Source: Erinaceus europaeus (taxonomy: Eukaryota; Chordata; Mammalia; Eulipotyphla; Erinaceidae). Taken from it: 64,000 bases of DNA. Positions 22,076-33,857 of the stretch are shown piece by piece. Position numbers and translations under genes: made by a program. How positions within the stretch are numbered: position 1 is the stretch's first letter; each line of letters opens with the position of its first letter. The stretch lies in contig NC_080177.1 of assembly GCF_950295315.1 (NCBI RefSeq), positions 81,901,952 through 81,965,951 on the forward strand, written 5' to 3'. Below the pieces are notes generated by a model, which had not been told where the DNA came from, made no database searches, and saw only the letters and a list, made by a program, of their open reading frames with translations.

Positions 22076-22735
22076 GAGAAAATACTGTATGGAGCATCAC
22101 ATCCTAGACCTTTTTAAAGCGCAGTTACATTTGACACTGCAAATTAATTGATTTTGTTTCCTAGGTAGTAAGTTTCTCTGTTGGGAAATTGATTAGCATA
22201 GGAATCAAGTACCACCCCCCCACACACAAGATCCCTGGTGAGCTTTGCTTCCTAGCATTACTATCTTTATTTGGACTCTTAAACATTGACACAGTGTTGG
22301 ATTAAGAAACAGAATAAAATGCCAGTGACCTCATTTGGCTTCCAATTCTACATACGATCAGCTCTATAGAAGAACTGCAGTTACTATGTTGGTCTTTTGG
22401 ATGCAGGAAGCATGCTGTGTGGATACTTAACTAGCACCACACCTGCGTAGAGAGAAAATGCTTAGTCAACACTTGGCACCAACCTCCCAACATAGTTAGG
22501 CAGTTTTGCAAGAGCAGCCTTCAGTGTTTATACAACTCTAGCGATGGTTGAAAATGAGCTCCTACCACACAGAGCCTTCAAGAAGAAATTCAGCTGAGTC
22601 ATTCTCAGTTCCCATCAGAACTATGAGAAAGAATATGTCATTAGTATGGACTTAAAGCATGAACTGTATGATGATTTGATTTTATAGCCAGAGTTATCTC
22701 TGAGACTCAGTGCTTGAATACCTCCATTGTGGCTG
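22076..22735. other. Unique stretch
   Basis: Nothing recognised. Confidence 0.45.
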
Positions 22736-22739
22736 GTGA

Positions 22740-22962
22740 CCTTTTTTTTTGTTTTTGTTTTTCTTTTTTCTGTTTTTGTTAGAGGGTTAGGAACAGAGGG
22801 AAAGAAGGAGAAAGAGAGAGAGAGAGAGAGAGGGAGAGGCCAACCTTCAGCACTGACCCATCATTAGAAAATTATTCCCCCTTACAGATGGGAGACTTGA
22901 ACCCAGGTCCTTGCACATGGTGACATGTGCACTCTGCCAGGTAAGCCAACACCAAGCCTGTG
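22740..22962 (-). mobile_element. Old SINE-B-like element, minus strand, with (GA)n
   Basis: 'ttagagggttaggaacagagg', (GA)n at 22815-22831, 'gggagacttgaacccaggtcc' and 'tgacatgtgcactctgccagg'. Confidence 0.7.
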
Positions 22963-22964
22963 CT

Positions 22965-23845
22965 AAATGACTTTCCATGCAGCTGTAGATGATGATAGAT
23001 GTGTCTAATATACTATCTTCTGATGCGGATTCCTCATAGCCATATCTCATGATCACTCACGACTTACTTTTTTAGAATAGCTTTAACTATATATGGGAAG
23101 GAAAATTTGAAACTATTGCAGCTGTACAGAGACGTAAACACATTTAAGTATATAAAGTTTTCCAATTACTCCCCATTTTCTAAATGTGGAATCTGATACA
23201 CAGAGTCATTTAGACAAAGTCACATACTTAAATGTCAGTACTTAAATTCGAACTCAGAGAAGCCTATTGTGAGTTCATGTTCCTTTTTGTTATTAAATAG
23301 CTTTATTGGAGAAATATTCTCTACAAGACAGTTGTCACATGAGTATAATTTCTCTTGTTCTCATGGAGAGTTTATGCTCTTACCTGCTCTACTTTGCACC
23401 TGCATCCAAAAAAGGGAAGAAAAACATAAAAGTTTCTGAATCTTCCCCACAACACCTAACCTCCTGAGTTTGCCTAGCAACTCCCCAACCACCCTCAAAA
23501 TGCCCATAAATCATGATGTGTTAGGACTGTCAGAGTGTAATTATTAATCATTACTAATTATACCAGATAGCTGCAAGGAGATGAACAAGAAAGGGAAGTC
23601 GGAGATAAACTTTGCTTTCTCAATATTGTGATATGTTCTGGACACATCAAAGAGAAGGTTATTATCTTGATTTGTATTATATCCAAGTTTTAACCTCATA
23701 AATCCTATTTATTAGGTCACTTGCTGCCTCAGCAAGAAATTGCCTTCCTGAAAAGGACGGTGAATCCTTTCAAGTTTTTATATTTTTGCATCATACTTAA
23801 GGAATACTACTTTTTAAATAGTCACAAGCCAAAAATGATAAAGAG

Positions 23846-23884
<39 letters not shown>

Positions 23885-24575
23885 CTTGATTCTTGATTGA
23901 CTTATCTGGCTATGCCCTTAGGCAATGTTGACTGTTTTTACAAAGATATAACCTTTTTTAATTTAGCAAACTGTGAAAAGAACTGTCATATTAACCACTT
24001 ACTGTTTTCTAAACATCTTAATTAATGTCATGTGAAATGTGCAAATGTAATTTCTGCCAAAAGAAAAGTAAGTGATTTATTGAAAAAAAAAAAAACAAAC
24101 AGCATTGGAATTTGTGACCAAACAGGTATATTCCATGAGAGAACTGAAATTTTATCCTTTTTTTTTGTTTCACGGTTGTAAACATGAGTGAAAAACAGTG
24201 ATGCACACTTTTATCATCTGAATTTACTCGATGAAGTAAACTCTTTGTCAGAGGTGATATGTCTTCGAAGCCTGTAGTGACGATAAAAAGCCTTATCTTA
24301 TCCCTTCTGAGTTTGAGTGAGCCACTATGGATAGAGACTTACTCACAAGGATCCATTTCCCTCCTGGAAGAGGATCAGCACACATTCTGCAGCTTCTGGG
24401 TCCACAGTGGGATGACTGACAAGAAATCCCCACCCACTGACAATAAGCTCAGCCATGAGAAATGTTGCGGCCAACTGACTATGAGTGAATACTGCTTTGG
24501 GGAAACGCACGGAACTTTACCATCAGAGGTCACAATCCAACGTACTCTTTCTGCTTTGAAATAATACATTCACGT
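22965..24575. other. About 1.6 kb, mostly unique, with an L1-type 3'-end scrap and a (GA)n tract
   Basis: Around 23285-23470 there is an antisense L1-type 3'-end segment related to 14985-15050. A (GA)n run of about 15 units lies at 23850-23881. The 101-codon frame at 24259-24564 has no recognisable domain, and I do not call it a gene. Confidence 0.45.
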
Positions 24576-24578
24576 TCA

Positions 24579-24812
24579 GGGCCAGGCAGTGGTGCGCCTG
24601 GTTGAAAACACATGTCACCGTGTACAAGGACCCAGGTTCAAGCCCCTGGTCCCCTTCAGGGAGAAACTTTCAGGAGTGGTGATGCAGGGCTGCAGGTGTC
24701 TCTCTGTCTCCCTCCCTCTCTGCCTCCCACTTCCTTCTTGATTTCTGGCTGTCTCTATAAAATAAATAAAGATTTTAAAAAAGAATAATAATAATAATAA
24801 TAATAAAAAGGA
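24579..24812 (+). mobile_element. SINE-B, plus strand, with (AAT)n tail
   Basis: 'gggccaggcagtggtgcgcctgg', B box 'ggttcaagccccc'-like, CT-rich body, then an (AAT)n expansion at 24784-24806. Confidence 0.9.
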
Positions 24813-25074
24813 AATGCATGCTCTATATGAGGGCATATTCTTCACAGAGTCCCCAAATAGTTGGCTGACACCCATGAACATAGAATGGGAAGATATATAT
24901 AGAACAAGGGCATCAAAAAGGAATAAATAAAAATTTATAAATATATATATATAAATAAATAACCAATTTGATAAAAATAAAAACCTAATTCTCCCTTCAT
25001 CTGTCTGAAGTACTGCTATATTATAAGTGTTCAGCTCTCTAGCCATCTCTTCTATTCTTATATTTTTCAAATTT

Positions 25075-25342
25075 ATTTTATTAAATTATTATTTACTGGA
25101 TACAAGCAGAAATCAGGAGGGGAGGGGAGTTGAAAGGAAGAAAGGGGGTAGAAAGGAAGAGAGAGGGGAGTAGAAAGGAAGAGAGAGAAAGGAAGAGAGA
25201 CAGACAGACAGAGAGAGACCTGCAGCCCTGCTTCACTGCTTGTGAAACTTTTCCCCCTGCAGGTGGGGACCAGGGGCTTGAAATCACTCCCTGGTGCATG
25301 TCCGCATGTGCGCTTAACCAGGTGTGCCATGGCCCAGTGCCC
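25075..25342 (-). mobile_element. SINE-B, minus strand, with expanded purine block
   Basis: The antisense body carries a degenerate (GGAAG/GGAGA)n expansion at 25117-25217 before 'cctgcagccctgcttcactg' and 'ggtggggaccaggggcttg'. Confidence 0.88.
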
Positions 25343-25479
25343 TGGTATCTTTCCTGTCATTTGATGGTCACCAATATACCTTAAAAGATCACAGAGACAG
25401 AAGGGTATAAGTCAAACAAGTGATGTGAGAAGTAGGGAAAGGAAAGACATAAAAGATGAATGGGTTAAATTCTTGTTGT

Positions 25480-25780
25480 TTGCACTATTGTAAGTTTGTA
25501 TGGACACAACAGTCTACAACTTCTGACCTTTAAAGATATGTCTTCGTATGGCCTCCTTCATATGTGGAATCTAAAGAACGGATACGCATGAACTTAAAAA
25601 AAAAAAACAGACATAATCCAACCTTTTCTACAACTTGTCAGAACTGTAGTGATTATCACTGGGAGTTGGGAAGGTGGATACACAGAGGTTTGGTGGTGTG
25701 TGTGGTGTGGAGCTATATTCTATAGTCCTACAATTTTATAACTCAGGATAATTAAAAATCATTAAAAAAAATAAATCAAT
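25480..25780 (+). mobile_element. L1 3'-UTR fragment, old, plus strand
   Basis: 'cttcatatgtggaatctaaag', a purine-rich interior and 'gtagtgattatcactgggag' follow the order of older mammalian L1 3' untranslated regions. It ends in an A-rich tract. Confidence 0.55.
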
Positions 25781-25890
25781 AAAAATAAAAGTATAGACAT
25801 CTATATGGAAATAAATTCAACAATTTAGAATAAATGGACACATTCTTAGGGTCAGATCAACTGCCAGTGTTGACATAAGAATGAACTTAA

Positions 25891-26159
25891 TGGGAGTTGG
25901 GTGGTAGCGCAGCGGGTTAAGCCCATGGTGGCGCAAAGTGCAAGGACTGACGTAAGGATCCTGGTTCGAGCCCCCTGCTCCCCACTTGGGGAGGAGTTGT
26001 TTCACAGAAGGTGAAGCAGGTCTGCAGGTGTCTATCTTTGTCTCCCCCTCTCTGTCGTATCCCTCCTCTCTCCATTTCTCTGTCCTATCCAACAACAATG
26101 ACATCAATAACTACAACAATAAAACAAGAGCAACAAAGAATAAATAAATATTTAAAAAT
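25891..26159 (+). mobile_element. SINE-A inserted in L1, 12-bp target duplication
   Basis: Complete head to tail, flanked by 'gaatgaacttaa' at 25879-25890 and 26160-26171. It post-dates the L1. Confidence 0.94.
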
Positions 26160-26328
26160 GAATGAACTTAAAAGGTTAATCACTAGTAGAGAAATTGAAA
26201 GGTATCAAAAGCTTCCCCAGGAACAAAAGCCCAGGTTCAAATTGGCTAGATGAATGAATTTTATAAAACATTCAAAGAAGAACTAATAACCATTCTCCTC
26301 AAACTCTTCAAGAAAATTGTAGGACAGA

Positions 26329-26735
26329 TGTTGGTATGCTTCTAATTCTGCTTCTAAAACCCCCTTCTGTTTCATTGGTTTAATCCCCCCTGCTTAACAC
26401 TGTGGTCTATTTACATAACCACTGTTAACTAAGCACCACCCTGCCTGCAGGGCATTGGTTTAATCCCCACTGGTTCATGATGTCTTTTTGCTCCGCCCCC
26501 TCTCATAGTACACCCTGATTTGCACCAGTCACTTTTCGCTCCACCCTCTCTACATCACATCCTGTTTACACCCTACTTGGCAAGTATATATATAAAGACA
26601 GGATTGTGATTAGAGTTTTAGTTTAGCTTAGCTTGGCTTAGATTGTGCTGCGTTCTGCATGAATAAAGAGATACTGCGTACAGCTCAACCATGAGTCCCT
26701 GGTCATCTGTCTCCACCCACGAAGCTAGTCCAGCA
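26329..26735 (+). mobile_element. Solo LTR (407 bp) of an endogenous retrovirus, 6-bp target duplication
   Basis: Begins TGTTGG and ends CCAGCA, with the duplication GACAGA at 26323-26328 and 26736-26741. Removing it restores the L1 reading order across the site. A TATA box lies at 26591-26596 and AATAAA at 26662-26667, giving a U3-R-U5 layout in plus orientation. Within U3, 'cattggtttaatcccc' occurs twice, at 26373 and 26453. No internal retroviral sequence remains, so it is a recombination product. The 6-bp duplication suggests a class II (betaretrovirus-like) origin, but this is not proven. Confidence 0.9.
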
Positions 26736-26810
26736 GACAGATGCTACCAAACACATTTTAGGAGGCTCATATCACTGTGATCTCCAAAGCAGGAAAGGAC
26801 TCCACCAAAA

Positions 26811-26842
26811 AAAAGAAAAGAAAAGAAAAGAAAGGAAAAGAA
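26811..26842. repeat. (AAAAG)n simple repeat
   Basis: An A/G-rich expansion inside L1 ORF2, at a naturally A-rich position. Confidence 0.85.
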
Positions 26843-27165
26843 AACTATAGACTTATATCCCAAATGTGCATTGATACAAATATCTTGGATGAAATCATGG
26901 CTAACCAAATCCAACAATATATTAAGAGAATAATCCATCAAGACCAAGTGTGATTCATCCCTGGCAAACAGGGATAGTTCAACATCTGCAAGCTAATCGA
27001 TACCATCTACCATATCAACAACCACAAAAAAGATAAAAATCAAATGACCTTATCAACTGACACAGGAAACATATTTGGCAAGTTCCAGTGTCCATTTATG
27101 ACAAAGGCCCTGAAGAAATTGGAAGTGGGAGGAAAATTCTTCAACATATAATAATAAAAAAAAAA

Positions 27166-27890
27166 ACAGTATGTCCTCATAGAATGATTACTTGGTTGAA
27201 CACGTATGTGTGTTCACATTCCAGTTCACTCAACCATTGGCTATATGACCTTTGCAAGAGGTTGGTGTTTTTCTGGCACTTATTTATCTTATACAGTTTA
27301 TCTAATCCCAGGAATTTTATAAAGATCAAGTTATAAAATACAAAAAGCAAACAGATTTGGGGAAAGGCAGTGACACATGCAATAAACATAAACATTATCA
27401 TGTGTGAAGCCTCTAGTCTTCACCTGCAGAGCAGTGGGAAGCTGCTGCAGGTATGTCACTTGGCCAACTCTGAGATGACCTTTTTTTTTTTTTTTTTTAG
27501 ATAGACAAAGAGTAAAATAAGAAGAAAAGAGAAAAAAGGAAAAGTAACTTCTGGGAAAATTCAAGTCCTATTGCTAGTACTAAACCTCAGCTGTAATTCT
27601 GATGGTGAAAAAAATAATAGGGACATAAGTAAATAAAATATTTTTTAAAAGAATCCTTAGGTTTATAGTATGCCATGTGGTCACTATCCCAAAAGACTTT
27701 GACAAGAGCTGCTTCAGAATGAGAAGTAGAGGGGTAGTTCTGCTCACTGATTACTACTGTATTACTCAGTACAGTATTACTATGGAACCCAAACTAATGT
27801 AATAGAAAATATGCTGAAAGCTTCTTATTCTCAAAATACTGCACATACTAAGACAGTAAAGTTTCCCATGAATCTAATTATATATACATC
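27166..27890. other. AT-rich unique stretch with a possible SINE scrap
   Basis: Around 27360-27470, 'aggcagtgacacatgcaata' and 'ttcacctgcagagcagtgg' faintly recall a plus-strand SINE-B. A T-run lies at 27481-27499. Confidence 0.35.
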
Positions 27891-27900
27891 ATCTTGTTTT

Positions 27901-28182
27901 TTTTTAATATTTATTTTATTTATTTATTCCCTTTTGTTGCCCTTGTTTTTTATTGTTGTAGTTATTATTGTTGTTGTCGTTATTGGATAGGACAGAGAGA
28001 AATGGAGAGAGGAGGGGAAGACAGAGAGGAGGAGAGAAAGACAGACACCTGCAGAACTGCTTCACCGCCTGTGAAGCGACTCCCCTGCAGGTGGGGAGCC
28101 GGGGCTTGAACCGAGATCCTTATGCTGGTCCTTGTGCTTTGCGCCACCTGCGCTTAACCCGCTGCGCTACAGCCCGACTCCC
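27901..28182 (-). mobile_element. SINE-A, minus strand, complete, 15-bp target duplication
   Basis: Bounded by 'acatcatcttgtttt' at 27886-27900 and 28183-28197. It is very close to the copies at 11518 and 17580, which indicates recent activity. Confidence 0.96.
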
Positions 28183-28199
28183 ACATCATCTTGTTTTAT

Positions 28200-29165
28200 A
28201 GGACTAGCTGGTTAAAATGGTCACCAACCACCATAAGTTTAGGTTTCTTGGGAGTGATGTGGGTAGGATAGGAGGATCTCCAGTGACCATGTAATGACTA
28301 AAATTCTATTCTCAGTCATTCTGTTCAGCACTGCACTGCACAGTACAACCAGATTTTCTCTTTTGAAGTCTTATTCACAGTTTGTTCTCAGAAGACATTA
28401 TCTTCATTTATTTCCAAACTTCTTGATGACTGCTTTTCTCTCTCCTTTGATAAAGTATCTTTCTCCTATTCTGTCTTCAGAAAGAATTTTGTTCACTATG
28501 TGTTTTTCTTATAATCTTCTAATTCCTCTCTCTCTCTCTCTCTCTCTCTCTCCCCCCTCTCTTTCCTAAATAGACCTTGGTAATTGACTTTTCATATTTC
28601 TTACTCTTACTCTCTTATAAATGTCTAATTCAGAAGAATTCAAGAGAGAGAAAGTCTGTATCTTTGAAAACTAGGTTATGCATATACATACATATATGGA
28701 CATCTACAAATCTCACCTTCTATCATGTATGAATTGATCACACCGGTAGAGATTTGTTCCCATATCTTATGTCCAGCTTGTTTCTCCCCCATGTACCTGT
28801 GCCTCGTTTTTAAATGACTATGCAACTCAACCATCCAAAAATTCTTCCTGTTGGCATCCCAAATTTGACATGCTTAGAAGATAATGTTTTGTCTTCCTCA
28901 GAAATAGGTTTTTTTTTTTTCCTTGAACTCTTTCTTGATTTATGGTTCTTTCTTTTTGTGCTAAGTATTCCAAAATTACATTCAGCACTCAATGTTAATG
29001 TACTCAGATCACCTCATATAGATTCTCTTCATTCCCATAAAACCAGGGTTTAAGTCACCTAGTGCCTGAAAGTGGTTTTAACTTCATGAATGTCTCAGTA
29101 CTAATGAGAAGGTCAAACCATTAATGGTTCTTCCTACATATGAATGAACCTTGTAGTGGCTTGGT
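28200..29165. other. About 1 kb of unique DNA with a (TC)n run
   Basis: (TC)n lies at 28529-28552. No gene or dispersed repeat recognised. Confidence 0.5.
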
Positions 29166-29171
29166 TCTCTC

Positions 29172-29367
29172 TCTTGAATTTATTATTGGGTAGAGACAGA
29201 GAGAAATTGAGAAGGGGAGAGGGAAAGAGACAGAGACACCAGCAGGCCTGATTCAACACGCGTGATACTCCCCCTGCCCCCTCACAGCTGGGGACCAGGG
29301 GCTTAAACCTGGGTCCTTGTGCATTGTAATGTGATTGCTTAACCTAGTGTGCCACTGCCTGGCCCCG
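29172..29367 (-). mobile_element. SINE-B, minus strand
   Basis: 'attgggtagagacagagagaaattg', 'gctggggaccaggggcttaaacctgg' and 'gccactgcctggccc'. Confidence 0.9.
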
Positions 29368-29536
29368 GGGCTTGATACTCTGCATTTATTTGTTTTGGTC
29401 AACTATGAGGCTGTATCCATCCTAAGAGGGACTAGGGGGTCCAATGGTCAGACATGTCTGACTGACCGTAAGACTAAAGCTATGTGCAAAGGAAACATAG
29501 GAAAGTCTGACCAAGAATAGAAGCCAATACAGATGT

Positions 29537-29565
29537 TTGTTTGTTTGTTTGTTTGTTTGTTTTTT
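29537..29565. repeat. (TTTG)n microsatellite at an A-tail junction
   Basis: About six TTTG units next to the A-tail side of an R repeat. Confidence 0.9.
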
Positions 29566-29873
29566 TAATTTTTTATTTAAGAAAGGATTAGTGAACAAAA
29601 CCATAGGGTAGGAGGGGTACAACTCCACACAATTCCCAACACCCAATCCCCATAACCCACCCCCTCCCCTGATAGCTTTCCCATTCTCCATCCCTCTGGG
29701 AGCATGGACCCAGGGTCATTGTGGGTTGCAGAAGGTAGAAGGTCTGGCTTCTGTAATTGCTTCCCTGCTGAACAAGGGCGCTGACTGGTCGGTCCATACT
29801 CCCAGTCTGCCTCTCTCTTTCCCTAGTAGGGTGTGACTCTGGGGAAGCTGAGCTCCAGGACACATTGGTGTTT
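29566..29873 (-). mobile_element. R repeat copy, with A-tail
   Basis: The left end 'ttttttatttaagaaagg' is the reverse of a TTAAATAAA-containing A-tail, then 'acaaaaccatagggtagg'. It ends near 'ctccaggacacattggtg' beside a second TTTG-rich patch at 29872-29883. Confidence 0.88.
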
Positions 29874-29884
29874 GTTTGTTTTTA

Positions 29885-30265
29885 AACGGCTGACCGTGGG
29901 TGCTTCCCACCCATTAGAAGTCCACTGTACAGAATGAAGTCTTCCTGGCTAGAGGTCCTTTAGGAAATCATAGAATGGTTTACCATATCATCAGTAAGGT
30001 GCTTAGACCCTGGGGCAAATTCTAGAAGCTGCTTTTCTGTTTTGTTTTGTTTAAGCCGGTTAAAATAAGATAATATTAAAAAAGTAGTTCGGTGTAAATG
30101 TCAGGGTCAGTACATCATAAATAGACTACAGATTGGGTGCAGGCAAGTTCTAAAGCAGAGGTACCAACTAGCAAACGGAATCAACAGGAAATCCCTCAGA
30201 AAAAGGTTATTCAGAATTGTAATATTTGTAAATATATATATATCGTCTTTTTGAAATGTTGTGAC
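29885..30265. other. Unique stretch
   Basis: Nothing recognised. Confidence 0.45.
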
Positions 30266-30269
30266 ATAA

Positions 30270-30422
30270 GAGATCAGGTGGTGGCAAATCACATACATTA
30301 CCGTGCTGGAGGACCAGGGTTCAAGCCCCTTGCATGTCCTCACATGCAAGGTGGAAAAGCTTCAAGAGCCATGGGGCATTATTGCAAGTATCTCTCCTCT
30401 TTCTGCCTGTTTCTTACCTTCT
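30270..30422 (+). mobile_element. SINE-B, plus strand, old
   Basis: 'agatcaggtggtggcaaatc', 'ggaccagggttcaagccccttg' and 'ggtggaaaagcttcaagagcc'. The 3' end is lost. Confidence 0.75.
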
Positions 30423-30582
30423 ATGAAAGACAAAGAAAAGGAGAGGAAATGGCAGCAGGATCTGTGGAGGCTGATGACCCTGGCAGTTAGAGAAAAAAAC
30501 ATTAGGAGATTAACAGTTGACCCTGGAGGGCTGCCATACAATTCCCACTGGACTTGAGAGCTGGGAGACAGATCGTTTCTAC

Positions 30583-30662
30583 CTTCCTTCCTTCCTTCTT
30601 CCTTCCTTCCTTCCTTCCTTCCTTCCTTCCTTCCTTCCTTCCTTCCTTCCTTCCTTCCTTCT
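30583..30662. repeat. (CTTC)n microsatellite, about 20 units
   Basis: An almost pure CTTC array with one CTTCTTC interruption. It adjoins the body of a minus-strand SINE-A and was probably nucleated in its purine tract. Confidence 0.97.
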
Positions 30663-30664
30663 AT

Positions 30665-30862
30665 CCCTCCCTTGCTCCCCCCTACTTTCTTTTTTCTCTC
30701 TTTCTTTCTCTCCAAGGTTATCTCTGGGTCTCAGTACCTGCAGTACAGCTGGGGCAGGGGGAGGGAGGGAGGGGGCAGGGCTGCAGCTGGGATCCTTGTG
30801 TGGTTCCTTGGGCTTCCTACTATGTGCCCTTAACCCGCTGCACCACCACCCAGCACCCTACA
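30665..30862 (-). mobile_element. SINE-A, minus strand, 5' portion
   Basis: 'gggatccttgtgtggttccttggg', 'atgtgcccttaacccgctgc' and 'accacccagcacccta' are the reverse head. The middle is replaced by a G-rich patch. Confidence 0.7.
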
Positions 30863-30864
30863 GA

Positions 30865-33475
30865 AATTTCTATAAGCAGTGATCTAGAAAGAAAAAATTC
30901 AATGCCTGCAAAATATGTCGCAACATTGCTATTTTATGCCAATAGTGAAACTGAGAATATTGAACCATGCACAGACAATACTTATTCAAACTCCCCTATT
31001 CTCTCAAGAGGAATTTATGCTTCAAGTGTCCCAGCCAGATCATTTTATATATTCTACATTACTAATGACTTAGGATCAAATTTATGGGTGACTTTCTTCT
31101 TGGAATTTAAATACCAACAAGACAATAGCCATGGCAATATTTTTCCCATTCCCATTGCCAGTATTTAGTTCAATAACAATAGCTATAAGTAATTAAATAG
31201 TCATTAAATAAATAATAACTAACCTTTAATCTGTCACAATTCAGCCCACCATTACAACTTGCATTCAGGTTCTAAAATTAAGCAACCTCAGTTTTGGTTG
31301 GCTTGGCTTGGCTTGAGATAAATTTTTATTATGTTGTTTTAGTTTTATTTTTAAAATAAAAACTATGTTTTGGAGAGTATACTCGTGAATATTTCATTTA
31401 TATAAAAAGAAAATGAACAGTGCAGCACGACCTCATATATTCACTCTGTTGTGTGAGAGATGAGATAATCTAAACATTCTGAATTTGTAGCACATCTCCA
31501 GAGGTCAGTCAATAGAGCATTTATGAATAACACTCATTATGCTATACATCAGAATTTCTTCTCTTATCTAAAGTAGACCAAAACTGGCTTTTTAAAATCT
31601 GTAACAATCAAAGTGAGATTTACATCTTTCTAAAACTTGAGAAAAGCATTGCTGAGTCTCGAGCCAAATATTTTAGTGTTAGTACTAGCAAATTTAACTG
31701 ATGCTGACATAGTGTGATATGGTAGCGTATAACCCTAGGTAAAGTCATTACCGGATATTGCTGTCTTAGATAACTGAGAGTGAATCTCTTGAACTCACAT
31801 ATTCAATTTATTATATCTGTCTCCCAAACAATGTTCTTTTAATGTTAGTGGATCATAAGTATCCCCAGCTTTTCATATTCTAGATTACAGTCTAATACCT
31901 ACGATGAACTGATGATTTATCTATTGTCAAATATGCTGGCATCTAATGAAGGCAGAGAACCTACCCCTCAAGGTCTCAAATCCACTTTGGCTTAATGATG
32001 CTGTAAATAATGTATTTGCATAATGAACAATATGTATAAAAACCAGTTACTGCTAATATGGATGCCTTTTGACATCAAGTAATAACCTTTGAAATGTGGA
32101 CAGGATTACATAGTATGAAAACAAAACAAGTATACTAGAAAGCAGGCCTCCTTTATAAAATAGAGTGAGGACTATTTTCTGTTTGGGATCCTCTTTTAAA
32201 AGAAGTGTTAATAATAAGATGTGTGGTTTGATTTCAAATATAACTCTAACTCATTTTTAAATAGAGAACATTAAAAATAAACTATATGGGAATGATTAAA
32301 GCTAGATGCAAAAGCCTCTTAACAAAATAATTTTAATGGAAAAGACTTAACTTTAACATTAAATACTATGATTCAGACATTTCCAAAATATTGATTTACT
32401 AGGATTCAGATGCAGTTCATATACACAGAAGGCTAAAAGATTTTGAGGAGTTTTCATTGTTGTTGTTCATGTATGCTTAATAGGAATGCTTAGGCTGATT
32501 TTTACTTATCTTTTAAAATGGTCAAAATACAGTTAAGCACAAATATTAAGTTATCTTTCATATTTGTAAGATGCCTATTTCTTCAAATGCTACCAGAACT
32601 AAAGTTTGATTTTACTAAAACACTTACATTTATGTGTATTCTATTTTAAATTGCTTATTTACTATTATATATGATATAATTTGGCATCCTAACCGTGATG
32701 AAATAGTATAACAAACTGCAGAATCGCTGTCTATTGTAACAGTAAAATTCAAAATATACTGGAATCCAACTATTGCTTCACTGCTAAGTTCTATTTTGCT
32801 TGAGTTATTTAGGAATCAAAGTTCAATTATCCAAAACACAAATAGCATTCAATTGCATAGTGAGTAATCTTCTTCACTGGCAACATTGCTACAGATTTTC
32901 TTTCTTTTATCAAATTCAACTCTAGTAGAAATGCCTGAGTAAACTCATTTTGAGTTACCCTATCTGCTAAGATTTTCTGCTTTATTTTTAACTCTTCAAA
33001 ATAATGTGTCTAGGTAATTCAAGCTTTCACAGTTGCTAAGGGCCATTCCTCTGCAAAGCAAATGATGTTATTCGATTCCTGCTCATTTCATCATTCTACT
33101 ATTTAGCTTTCTTCTTTCTTCTGAGAGGAGAGAGAGAGAGAGAGAGAAGATGACTATAGACTATAGACCATCTTCTCAACACTTTGGAAATAACCTACAT
33201 GTAATGTGTAAGCTAACTTGCAAGGATTTAATTTTTAATAGTTTGGCTTTGTGCAGTTTCACTGAGACATATGTAGATGGGTTGAAATTTAATTTTCAGA
33301 AAAGACAAGAAATCTACCAGTAGAAACACAAGTACAGAAAGCAAACTACAGTGAAGAATATCACTATTAAGGTTGATGACAGCAATGAGATTAGGCCATA
33401 TTTACTGGTTCCTGGTGTTGTGATACTCATTGCTCAGAAGACTTGTATATAGAGAGACAGATACTAAAATGATTT
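30865..33475. other. Repeat-poor AT-rich stretch, 2.6 kb
   Basis: The longest block in the window with no recognisable SINE, LINE or LTR. The only simple repeat is a (GA)n at 33126-33148. No ORF of note and no splice-flanked exon stands out. Confidence 0.6.
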
Positions 33476-33482
33476 AAAAAAA

Positions 33483-33682
33483 CATTATTAGTTTTATTTG
33501 TTGGATAATGACAGCCAGAAATCGAGATGGTAGAGGAAGATAGAGAGGGAGAGAGGAGAGACACCTGCAGCCCTACTTCTCATAAAGCTTTCCCCGTGCA
33601 AGTGGGGGCCGGGTTCTCGAACCCAGGTCCTTGCTCATTGTAACATGAGTGCTCAGCCAGGTGTGCCACCACCCAGCCCCCT
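33483..33682 (-). mobile_element. SINE-B, minus strand
   Basis: 'ttggataatgacagccagaaatcgag', 'cctgcagccctactt', 'gggttctcgaacccaggtcc' and 'gccaccacccagccccc'. Confidence 0.92.
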
Positions 33683-33699
33683 TAAAATGTTTTCTTTTT

Positions 33700-33737
33700 T
33701 AATATATATATATATATTTACATATATGTATATATCC
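33700..33737. repeat. (AT)n-rich tract
   Basis: Short alternating A/T runs just beyond the SINE head. Confidence 0.85.
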
Positions 33738-33857
33738 CATTTTCTTTACCCATTCCATCATTGATAGATACTTTAACTGTCTCCTTATGTTGGCATCGTA
33801 ACTAAAACTGCAATAAACACAGGCACACGTAGATCATTTTGAGAATTTGTATATTCT

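Larger units (their letters stand above)
25785..27165 (+). mobile_element. L1 ORF2 fragment, plus strand, interrupted three times
   Basis: Pieces at 25785-25890, 26160-26328 and 26742-27165 line up with consecutive parts of L1 ORF2 just before and into the reverse-transcriptase domain (for example 'gtgtgattcatccctggcaa', the region reading V-x-F-I-P-G with a stop in place of the W/G codon). It is interrupted by a SINE-A, a solo LTR and an (AAAAG)n tract at 26811-26842. Frameshifts and stops are numerous. Confidence 0.85.

Noticed and set aside
24259..24564. 101-codon frame in unique DNA
   Set aside because: No recognisable domain, splice context or codon bias. Its length is within chance expectation for this much sequence.
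30554..31168. 204-codon plus-strand frame
   Set aside because: Its first half is a (CTTC)n array read as Leu/Pro/Ser, and the next part is a reversed SINE. The tail is unique DNA without similarity to any family.
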